Source: Whalleya microplaca | Taxonomy: Eukaryota > Ascomycota > Sordariomycetes > Xylariales > Xylariaceae | Length of the DNA stretch: 64,000 nucleotides | Direction of reading: 5' to 3' | NCBI GenBank assembly: GCA_022497155.1 | Contig: MU385781.1 | Coordinates: 62,001-126,000 of the forward strand | Shown here: piece by piece, positions 47,761-57,462 of the stretch | How positions within the stretch are numbered: the first letter of the stretch is position 1 | Layout: each line of letters starts with the position of its first letter | The notes under the pieces: generated by a model | Databases searched by the model: none | Told to the model about the DNA's origin: nothing | The model's input: only the letters and a program-made list of their open reading frames with translations | Translations under genes and position numbers: made by a program

Positions 47761-50146
47761 TCACATCTCAATACCACGGGTATCATCCTTCATCTCGTCA
47801 CTACCGAGCTCCTTCTCGAGTTCGTCCGCGACGAATCCCTCGTACTCCTCGAGGTTCTTCTGGATGTGCACCTTGAATTTGATGATGTCGTTGAGCATCC
47901 TCTCAACCTCAGTATGCAACTTCTCGCGCAATTCGGTGGCGCGGACCGTCAATTGTTCATACCTAGGTATTGCCGTTAGTATAAGAGCGAGTACTTAATG
48001 AATGGATATACACAACGTACTCGATGTTTGTGTTCATCTCTCTCTGCTCCATCAGCTGTACAGATTCCGTGAGCTGGGCTCGCATCTTGGCGAGTTCCTT
48101 CTCCATCTTCTCGATCTGTGCATCGGAAGCCAACTTCTGTGTTGTCGTGACCTGCACAAGAATTAGTAAATATTCAGTTGAGAGTAGTCATTAAATGCTT
48201 TTCACGTACCTCCTTAGTCTTCTCATACTCCTCCTCGGCAGCCCTGACTCTGTGCTCGAGAGCCTCGACTTCGCTCCGTTTGTCCTCAATAGCCTCTTTG
48301 ATACCGTCGAGTAGCTCGTGGTCCTTCATCATGGCATCTATAGCTTCAACGCGACGCTCGGAGATCTCTTTCCGCAAAGCCAGGAAGTTGTTCTTAACCT
48401 GCCCGCGCAGATCCAGGTTCAGAATGTGAGCTGGCTGATAGCCAGTGACCGGATCGGCTAGTAGCCGTTCGCTTCCTGTGCCACCCGAATAGGACCCCTT
48501 CATGATAGACCCTGTGAAGTCCGACTCGTTGACGGTGACTGCAAGTTCGTATGCGATGCCTCTCGCGTTGACAGCAGTCGACGGGATGAGGCCGATTTGG
48601 TAGGCGAGGGTGTTGTATTTGTCAACCAGTCTCTCTAGCTCGTCGAGCTTGCGACTGGCCTCTATTTCCTTTTCTGCCACCCTTTTCTTGCCGTCATCAA
48701 GTCGCTGCATAGCGGACTCGATGCCTTTTTGCATTCTTTCGCGTTCCGAGGTCATGCGGTCGATATCCTGCATGCTAATACCTTGGTCGTCGACTTCTTT
48801 CTGCAATCCGCGGCGCTCGTCCTCGGCCTCCTTGAGCTCCTGCAGCAGCTTATTGAGCTCTTCCTGCAATACATCAATGCGGTTTTCGTATTTCTCAGAC
48901 CTCGACATGGCGAGCGCGTTGTACTCCTCGAATTTGACCCTGTCCTCCTCCATGATCTTGAAGTGGTTGTCAAGGACACGAGGATCCGGGGTCGACTTCT
49001 CGAGATCCTCAATTTCTTTGGTTAGCCGGGCGTTCTCTGCCTCGAGCATTTCGAGTTCCGACAGGTACTTCGAGTTTGATCGCTCAAATGCCTTGGCCAT
49101 ACCCTCCACGTGTGGTCCCAGTACTTTCTCGGCATCGTCATCACCGGCGTCCTCGTCCATAGCGAGCCAGTCTCGGTATGCGGTGCTCAAGAAGTCAAAG
49201 ATAATGTGGTCTCCGCTTACATCGATTCCACTCTCTAAGCAAGCTTCATCATAGCGGTTACAGGCGTAGCCATCTAACATCTGCGCTAATTGCATCATCC
49301 AGTGAAGTAATCCCAGAAATGTGCTCCAGTTCTGACCACCCACGGCGGAAATTTGCGACTTCGTGATACTCTTCTCATAAGGATAGCGCAGCTGCTTTAG
49401 AATCGGAGGGACTTCCTGGTCGATGTTCTTCTGAAAGCGATAACTAGGGTCGATCCGATGATACAACCATTGGAACATGTAGTTGAAGTCTTTCTGAGTT
49501 GGCGACTTGATTATGTTGTGCGACAAAGTGTGCTTCATCTCCATCTCGAAATTGTGTTGCGACAGGTAGTCCAGCAGTTCCTGGCCGATGCGCGCCTGGA
49601 ACGAGCGGTCCTTGAGTGGTCGGGGATCCCGTGGAACACCAGCTGCTTGTGGCGCTTGCTGGAAGAAGCTCTGATGGCTCATGGGCCCGTTAGTAGAAGG
49701 CCGAGAGCGGTAGATACTGCTCCTTCGTTCGCTCTCCGAGTTTCGCGACGGCACACCGCCAGACGCGTAGCTCTTCAGGGTGGAACCAGGTGCATTTTGA
49801 AAAGACGACCGCTTTACAGAAGATAACCCAACGTCAGCAAGGTTCGTTCCGGAAGATGACCGCGAGAAGTGAGGCTGGCTCGGCCTGCCGAGGGCGAGGG
49901 ATTGCCTAGATCCCGACGCTGAACGAGCATGGCTGTTTGAGAATGTGGTACCAAAGTTCCCGCTGGTCGAGTTGGATCTCTTCATCGCAGAGGCAGGTTG
50001 GGGTATGGAAGAGTTGATATTGAGGCCACCAAGTGTCTAGAAGGCATAGGCAGCCGCAGTTAGTCAACGTTCTATTCGCGACAGCATGATGACTACTGTA
50101 CCTCTCGAGGCCGCCGGACACTCCAAAGTCCGGGCTCCTGGGACAT
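47761..50146 (-). CDS. NDC80: Kinetochore protein Ndc80 (Hec1)
   Basis: Four exons on the minus strand (50146-50102, 50036-48210, 48151-48021, 47962-47761) join in frame to 734 residues. After a basic Ser/Arg-rich tail ([15 protein letters not shown], then [12 protein letters not shown]) comes the calponin-homology domain (about 130-270; [46 protein letters not shown]). Long coiled coil follows to the end, with a break near the middle where the Ndc80 loop is expected. The protein is the microtubule-binding subunit of the Ndc80 complex at the outer kinetochore; the basic tail is the usual Aurora B target. The 5' exon is supported by a perfect GACTAAC branch site and an in-frame join. Confidence 0.95.
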
Positions 50147-50679
50147 GGCAAGAGAATGTGGTATCAAACCAAGCTTCGGGTAATAGCCAGAAGTTTATCA
50201 AATACTTGGCTAATATCCAATTGTGTTTTGAAAGCACAAGCAGTAATTGCGATCCAGTGAGGGTTGAGACTTGCGATGGTTGTAAATTGTGAAGGGTGAT
50301 GATTGCGACCGATAAAGCCCCTGGTCGAAGTAAACAAATTCTTGACGGCTTGTGATTGGCCCGTGTGTGGCTGTATCAACAGATGGGTCGCACTAACAGA
50401 AGGCAGTTGATACCTAACAACTCCACTTGCGGAATACCACATCCAACTTATGCACATGTTTAAGTACCCACTTATTGCCCGCCTTCATGCATCTATGGAG
50501 GTGAATGTACTCCGTAAATCGCTATTTCATCACAGGAACCTCCACCTACCACCGCTTGTCCGCATTTACTTCTACATTACAAGATCCTTCTATGCTGATG
50601 CTGGCTCTGATTTCTGCTTTCTATATATCTTCTCATCCATCAGCAGAATGTTTCTTGCCGTCATGTCATATACGTCCCA
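50147..50679. other. Shared divergent promoter of NDC80 and the OB-fold gene
   Basis: A 533-bp spacer between two divergent start codons; nothing else is seen in it. Confidence 0.5.
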
Positions 50680-51786
50680 ATGGGGCGGAAAATAATCCTC
50701 ACCGGAGCGCCAGAAAGCCATGCGCTGAACTGGAACGACTCCAATCTTCTGAATAGGTTTCTGGACCCGATTGCAAGCTTTGCAGGTCTAGACAGACGCC
50801 TGGCCTCGTCGACTACGGATACAGCTCTTGGGTCAGCCCTTGATGTCGCTGTCTGGAGATCAATTCCACTCAGGAGAATCGCTTTGTCGACTGGGTTCTC
50901 TCAACTCCATGCAGTGAGAGAAGGTCATTCTGGAGGGCTTCCTTATGGAGATGCGAGGTTCTTCACATCCATTCCACCTTCCCAAAACACCACCTTCGGA
51001 TCAACAGAATCGGATGAGTCCCACGAGGAAATATTAGAACAATTCTATGATCATTCCTTGGCACTTCATGATGATATATCATCGTCTCAGCTACCGGCGA
51101 TGAGTTTTGCCACAGACAGTACCTCATTGGACACCACTGAGGGAGTAACTTATCATGTCTCTACACAAAGTAGCAGTTGCTCGACCCGCCAATACCCGTC
51201 GTTTGCTGTCGAGCCAGCCCATCTGAGTGACCTTGAAGATATACCGGATGCGCCATACTTGCAGTCCATTACACCTCAGACCATGACGGTCAACCTGATT
51301 GTCGGTCTCATCTCCATCGCCGAGCCACGTACTGTGAAAACCAGATGGGGCTCGACTAAGTCTCTTATCGAGCTTCTTGTCGGAGACGAGACTAAATGCG
51401 GCTTTAGTATTACCTTCTGGCTTTCAGAACCTACGGACTCATCAAGCATCATTCTAAAGAACCTCCGAAGACAGGACATCATACTTATCCAAAATGTTGC
51501 TCTAAGTTCCTTCATGAAAAAGGTCCATGGACACAGCTTGAGAAAAGGGCTTACGAAAGTCGACTTGCTTCATCGGAGGAAATTGGATAGATCTGACCAA
51601 GGTGGACTTTACAGCACCAAGGATGTCTCGTCAAACAAAGCAGCCCACCCGCAGCTACTAAAAACAAGAAGGGTACGAGAATGGGTGATGAATTTTGTTG
51701 CCGGTGGCGGCACAGCCCTGGGAAAGAGGAAGCAAAATGGGAAGCCTGTCAGGAGCTGGGACATGCCACCAGAGGATACGCAGTGA
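50680..51786 (+). CDS. Hypothetical protein with OB-fold-like C-terminal half
   Basis: Single exon, 368 residues, start MGRKIILTGAPESH. The N-terminal 200 residues are Ser/Thr/Asp-rich with little predicted structure. The segment from about 205 to 320 alternates beta-strand-like stretches (MTVNLIVGLISIAEPRTVKT, SLIELLVGDETKCGFSITFW, DIILIQNVALSSF), which is the layout of a single-stranded-nucleic-acid-binding OB fold as in RPA or shieldin-type proteins. A basic tail follows. The family name is unknown to me and the OB assignment is by pattern. It lies 533 bp from NDC80 in divergent orientation, compatible with co-regulation in the cell cycle. Confidence 0.65.
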   Translation: MGRKIILTGAPESHALNWNDSNLLNRFLDPIASFAGLDRRLASSTTDTALGSALDVAVWRSIPLRRIALSTGFSQLHAVREGHSGGLPYGDARFFTSIPPSQNTTFGSTESDESHEEILEQFYDHSLALHDDISSSQLPAMSFATDSTSLDTTEGVTYHVSTQSSSCSTRQYPSFAVEPAHLSDLEDIPDAPYLQSITPQTMTVNLIVGLISIAEPRTVKTRWGSTKSLIELLVGDETKCGFSITFWLSEPTDSSSIILKNLRRQDIILIQNVALSSFMKKVHGHSLRKGLTKVDLLHRRKLDRSDQGGLYSTKDVSSNKAAHPQLLKTRRVREWVMNFVAGGGTALGKRKQNGKPVRSWDMPPEDTQ

Positions 51787-52632
51787 CTTGGCTGTACCAC
51801 GGACCGGATAACAGCATGGTCTGAACGTCCAGTCTTTAGCAAGGCTACAATGAGGTACGACTTTCACCCCTCTTCTTGTGCCAAGCATAATCAGGCATAA
51901 ATAATCAAGGCATCCCGCTTGGCCGGATTTGCGCGATTATTCCAGATATCTTGGCCTGGTGGCTCTAAACTTGGTGTGACCCTTGTGTCCGCCGTACAGA
52001 ATGCTAGAGGTAGTGGGTGGCTTTATCCTGGCCATATGTAAGTTGGGAATATTACAGGTCCTGAAACACCAACACTGACAAATTTAGGTTGGCCGTAGTC
52101 GCGTGGTCCCTTTTCTCCTACTTCGCTCGATAGGAAACTCCATTTAAATTTTTAGACTGCGTCTGTGTCAGGTGTTGCTGCATTTGCTGCATCGTGTATG
52201 CGGCTGGATTGGCCAATGAAAATGAGTTGGCGTAACCCAGTCTAGGAATTTTCTTCACCGCCTACCGCTTTCGGTACCAAGGTACCCCGCCATCACAGAA
52301 TTTAAGCCTCTCAGCCAGTCACCCCGCCGTTCGGTAATGCGAAATTTATTTGGTAAAAAAAAAAAAGTTTGGGGGTTTTTCTAAAATTAATACACTCAAT
52401 CACGACATGGTCTCTCTCTCAAGCTAATTCCTTCTCTTGCCTTGTGACCTGAACTGATCAATCAGGTTAGACCTAATTCCTCACGGTTTTATCTATCTCC
52501 TTCATCTCCTCACGATACTTTGATATCGATTTTCCTATTTAATTGTGCGCTGCTCGCAGCTGACTACCAATCGTCCCATTCCTCTTTACCATCTCTACCT
52601 TGAACCTCTTTCGTCTCACCTAAGCATACATC
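51787..52632. other. Intergenic region upstream of ADE13
   Basis: It contains a poly-A run at about 52355-52366 followed by T- and G-runs, then a CT-rich leader before the ADE13 start. No gene seen. Confidence 0.45.
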
Positions 52633-55600
52633 ATGGCCGGTTACGACCATTACAAGACGCCGCTTGACTCGCGCTATTCAAGCGAGGAGATGAAAACATT
52701 ATTCAGCCAGAGATCGAGACAAGGTACCTGGCGCCATCTCTGGCTGTGGCTTGCTGAGGCCCAGAGAGAGCTTGGCCTTGAAAATAGTAAGACATTTATA
52801 TGCACTTTCCTCGTGACGCGGTTTGCCCGTATAAGCCTATGTGCGAGCCATGAGCTCATGTAACGGGCTCCGATGCCTCCGGGCATTTATATGTTTCCCC
52901 CCAGAAATAGTAATTACTGACTCATGACGTTGCAGTCACGGAAGAGGCCCTTACTCAAATGAGAGATCATCTTACCGTGACAGATCACGACTTCGAGGTT
53001 GCGAAAGAAGAAGAAGCCCGCCGCCGTCACGATGTAATGTCCCATGTTCATGCGTATGGTCTTGTTGCACCGGTACGTTTGATATAATTCAAGCGAAGGC
53101 CCTAGATATTTCATGCGCCTTTATAAGAATCTCTCACGAGTTCGCCAGCTTGACCTGTAGATGCTAATACATCTACAGTACGTAAAATCATAAACTCCCA
53201 TATCTCAACTAGGAACTACAACAGTAGAGAATGAACTTGCTCCCAGGAGATGCTAACCTGCAGCAGGGCTGCCGCCGGTATTATCCACGCTGGGGTAAGG
53301 TTTTTCTGCCACGATCAACACATAACCATACTTACATTGACTATAGGCTACTTCATGTTATGGTCGGTCACGGATTATTCGTTATTCTTGATGGAATTGC
53401 TAATTATCCATTGTAGTTACGGATAACACAGGTCAGTATCCGAATACATATGAGTGACTGTTCAGTTGGTCTGCAAGGACTGCTTTATTCTCATGATATG
53501 ACCTTGGAGTCGTATGCTCTTGACCTGCCCCAAATTCTCTGGTCGCTGCCCAACATCACATGATGGAGTAATGGCTGACCTGTAGGCCTGAGATAGAATT
53601 GATTCTTATGCGGAGGGCGATGGACCTTATCCTCCCTAAGCTCGCCAAGGTTATTTAGGTATGTACTCCCTCTCGGTTTTTCTACCAAGCTCCTCTTCAA
53701 ATGATACTGACCAATCCATAGTATGTGATAAATGCCCTGTTAATATGGTCTTCCCCAATCATATTAGCCCCTTTTACACTGAATATATCGTCATATCATG
53801 TATCAATCATGATCGCTCCAATAAAAGCTAACATATTACAGTAACCTTTCAGAGTTTGCCTTGAAATGGCGTGAAGAACCGACGCTTGGTTATACACACT
53901 ACCAGCCCGTAAGTAACATTTATGCCTGTTCATTATCTACATTTACCAATGAACACACCCCTGACATGCTTTTAAGGCACAAATGATTACGGTTGGCAAA
54001 CGAGCTGCTGAATGGGCTCACGAGCTCACCCTGGATCTTGAGGATATCGAACATGTTCGCAAGGAGCTCCGATGTAAGCAACATCCCAGGTCATACATAA
54101 TCCACCCTGTCGTGATTCATGAACACTTGTGTCTCATTACGACATGTTCAAAAGTCAAAATCTCGCCGGAACGAATCTCCCGGCCCCCTACTACCCACAA
54201 AACTGCGTAAGAAAGGAGTACTAACCACAGCTGCGTAGTCCGAGGAGGCCAAGGAACGACAGGCACTCAAGCGTCATTCTTAGAGTTATTCAAGGGCGAC
54301 GAAGCAAAGGTCGACCAATTGAACGTTCTTCTTTGCGAGAAAGCAGGATTCCCGAGTTGCTATGATATATCGACACAAACCTACACGCGCAAGGTTGATC
54401 TCCGAATCGCCAATGCTGTCGCTGGCCTGGGTGCTACGGTACAGCGTATTACTTCTGATAGTAAGTACCTAGCGGACTACCGTTGCCAACTCAGTCACAT
54501 CCGGGCACTGACCATAATTTAGTTCGCCATTTGGCCAATATGAAGGAAATGGTTCGTTCCCAATTTGAAGCAACTCGAAACCTACGGCTTCTATTTTGCG
54601 ATCTTGCTAAATCGGTTGCTAACTCTTGTGCACATATAGGAAGAACCATTTGAACGCGATCAGATCGGCAGTAAGTCATATTTTAGACTCATTCAATCCT
54701 ACCCAGGCCTCCGTGAAGCTATCAACAAGTAATATATTTCACATCACATTTGATCATGTTTTTGAGAAGTTGCTCACTATTGGTTACTTCAGGTTCGGCC
54801 ATGGCCTACAAAAGGAATCCGATGCTGTGGGTAGAACCGATTCCGGCAGTGAAGCTGCGCTAGAAGGCGTAGCGAAGGATCGATGTTGTGGACTGACTTA
54901 TTGATTTGCAGGTCTGAGCGACTTTGCTCACTTGGCCGAAAGCTTGCGAGTCTTCCAGTCAACTTCACTAACACATACTCGGCGCAATGGATGGAGCGGT
55001 CTCTAGATGACAGTGGTAGGTGTTACTTTGTCTAGAGTTGGCATATTATTAGCTGATGTGGTTTGTGCATTCAGCCATCCGCCGAATCGACATTCCTGAA
55101 ATGGTTCGTATATCTGATTCAACCCGAAAGAGAAACGTGAAGCTGATAAATTTTAGTTCCTCCTTGCTGATGCTGTTCTGATTGGCCTTGACAACGTTAC
55201 CAATGGCCTGGTTGTTTACCCCAAGCGGATCGATTGTACGTCTATCTCAGGATTTCCTTAAGCTCTTTTTGTTCCCATGGTCGACAGGAACCGTCCCCTT
55301 TTCTCCGAGAACCCTAATCATAGGATCTCCCTTGCTGGCGAACGCTGTGAGACATCACAGACCAAGTAATGCTGACTCGCTATTGCAGCACACAATAAGC
55401 AGGAGCTTCCATTCATGATAACCGAGGCTATCTTGATGAAGATACTTGCCAAAGGTGGTTCTCGACAGGAAGCTCACGAAAGAGTGAGAGTACTTTCTCA
55501 TGAAGCTAGCTATGTCGTTAAAAATGAGGGTACGTACGATCCACAGACGCCCTGAGACCTTAGCCTTTCCCATCGAGTCCATTTCGTCTTATAACAATAT

Positions 55601-56081
55601 TTGATTGATGCTGACAAATTCACAGTACGTCGTGAAACTATCGTCTATTCTTACTCCGACATTTAGATCAAAGTGAGATACGGAGCTTGTTTTGGAGACG
55701 CTAACTCAGTATAGGGCGGGAGCAATGACCTGATCGAACGGATCAAGAAAGACGAGTACTGTAAGTCATGCGGAACGATTTTTCCTCATCAACCTGCCTT
55801 AGTGGTTTCATTCCCCCAAGTCAAGCTCACGAGAGAAATTCTTCTCTATGAAATCTCCCTACACTGTTTACTAGGCCTGGAAGAGATTTCAACTAACTTG
55901 CGATGTTACAGTCAAGCCTGTCTGGGATGAGATCGATGACATGCTAGATCCTAAGCTTTATATTGGCCGGAGTACTACCATCGTTGATAGGTTCTGCGGC
56001 AAGGGCGGGGTGGTTGAGAAGAAGCTGGAGCCGTATCAAGACTACATCTCCAAGGCTGAGACTATCAAGCTGAGCCTTTAA
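52633..56081 (+). CDS. ADE13: Adenylosuccinate lyase, 18 exons, three twintrons
   Basis: Exons: 52633-52786, 52936-53071, 53267-53294, 53347-53362, 53417-53431, 53597-53657, 53842-53908, 53977-54073, 54239-54460, 54523-54551, 54640-54670, 54793-54826, 54912-55015, 55075-55103, 55157-55235, 55389-55528, 55715-55760, 55912-56081. They join without a stop to 485 residues, the family length. Landmarks: start [111 protein letters not shown] and [12 protein letters not shown]. The enzyme acts twice in purine synthesis: on SAICAR and on adenylosuccinate. The catalytic loop reads KRNPMLSER with Leu where Arg is usual; this codon is split by intron 12. With 17 intron positions it is far more interrupted than its neighbours (0-5). 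Introns 2, 6 and 16 only splice in frame as twintrons. Confidence 0.85.
53072..53266 (+). other. Spliceosomal twintron [D1,2], ADE13 intron 2
   Basis: The inner intron 53073-53178 (GTACGT to CTACAG) removed, G53072 joins TACGTA to form the outer donor GTACGTA. The outer intron (89 nt) has branch TGCTAAC and ends CAGCAG. Exons then join CC/G GCT as Pro-Ala-Ala-Ala-Gly, the family sequence. The tandem CAGCAG acceptor could also give one extra Arg. Confidence 0.8.
53658..53841 (+). other. Spliceosomal twintron [D1,2], ADE13 intron 6
   Basis: The inner intron 53659-53721 (63 nt, GTATGT to CCATAG, branch TACTGACC) removed, G53658 joins TATGTG as outer donor GTATGTG. The outer intron (121 nt) ends with GCTAAC then TTACAG. 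Exons join TA/T AAC (Ile-Tyr-Asn-Leu). Read as one GT-AG intron, the exon would end in a TAG stop. Confidence 0.8.
55529..55714 (+). other. Spliceosomal twintron [D1,2], ADE13 intron 16
   Basis: The inner intron 55530-55625 (96 nt, GTACGT to TTCACAG, branch TGCTGAC) removed, G55529 joins TACGTC as outer donor GTACGTC. The outer intron (90 nt) has branch CGCTAAC and ends GTATAG. Exons join GAG/GGC GGG. A simple GT-AG intron here would lead to a TGA four codons later. Confidence 0.8.
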
Positions 56082-57462
56082 GTGGCTAAGCAGTAGCTTC
56101 AATGCTATTATCTCGTTGGGAATCCCGCTCCGTTCGGCAATACTGGTTACCGCGGTCTTCGGCTGCCGAGCCGCTGCATAACCAGAATCTCTTTAGTATA
56201 TTACATGAAGCAGGGAGTTTATTGGAGAAAAGGTTCCATCCCAGAGACGAAGACCACGGGTTTAAGAAAAGAAAAAATAGCAAACGCGCTTCAACGAGCA
56301 ATCGTTAGTGTTCGCGAATACGTGATGAGTTTACGAAATCGGGAAGGACACGAAAATTCTTGTATTCGAAGGTGAAATGTTGGAGTTAGTGAGGTATATA
56401 CTTTCTAATAATATAGTTTCGTTTCCTGAGAACTTTATCATTCATGAAAGGTGAGAATGTGCTATTCAACGCGACTTAACGCTATTCCTATCGATACAAA
56501 AGAGAATCAATAATAGAAGATAAGAAATCGTCGAATTATATATGCCTACAGCCTACATACGTATCCAGAGTATAAGTAGAGATTAATGTATCAGATCAGT
56601 CCTATGGTTGCTCTCGAACATGAGGAAGGCATATGAAGTTGCTGAGCTTACCTAAGTAACCAGCCAGGTGGAGTCAACAAAACGCCGCACACTTTCACCA
56701 AGACACTACGTATTAATTAATTCATATCAATTCCAATGTATATAAAATAAAATATTAAAACTTGCTTCATTAATCTTAAGAGTGTATAATTGCTGGTTAT
56801 AATTTTTTGCATTTTATCCAAGTAACTATTCAGCTTATAAGTGTTATGTATTATATATTGGCATTTGGCCCGTATGCGAGCTTTTGCTGACTCCACCTGC
56901 CAGCCACCCTGTCTGCCTGTCAGGGAGATAAACGTACATGTACCTAGGTACCTTATGACAGGGACCACAAAAAGGTGGATCAGGTACGCAGGTACAACTG
57001 TACATGGGCAAGCCAGCTGTTGGCTTTGCTGGGTGTTGGTCAAAGCTCCCTCAAGCAACATCGAAAGTACCAGCCTCGTCGCGCCTTCCACCGAAAACAG
57101 TTATAGTCAGGCTTCTTCCAGGGTCACAAAGGAAAGCCAAAATCTCTACCTTCCTCATTTCCTCACCATTTTCTTATTGCCAACGCTTGTACCCCTTCAC
57201 GGCGTCGGGTTACTTGATTGATTGATTCGAGTCTTTGTGACTTCATTCCATTCCTTACCCGATTTTCTTTCCAAAATTTTCGACGGTCCGCTCAACACCA
57301 TCCTCTCAGGCGGGACCTACCGACCCCAACGCGCACAGCGACGACCTTGGCGATACTGTTACCGAGTGCCATCTATCCGAGTACCTTTGCTATATTGTCG
57401 CCTTGCCCTCCCGAAGTCTTCACGTCCATGAATTCCCGGTCGCATCTACGTACTTGACGAAG
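56082..57462. other. Intergenic region between ADE13 and MLP1
   Basis: AT-rich to about 56850, then a GC-richer promoter and leader of MLP1. No gene supported; short frames here lack family features. Confidence 0.45.

Noticed and set aside
54074..54238. Acceptor-type twintrons in ADE13 introns 5 and 8, because the first AG after the branch site is not used
   Set aside because: In both, the skipped AG is only 6-7 nt from the branch base, probably too close to be used, so the next AG suffices without an inner intron.
52633..56081. ADE13 as a frameshifted pseudogene
   Set aside because: At first three exon joins seemed off by one base with premature stops. All three are resolved by the same twintron architecture, and the resulting 485 residues are intact and of family length.
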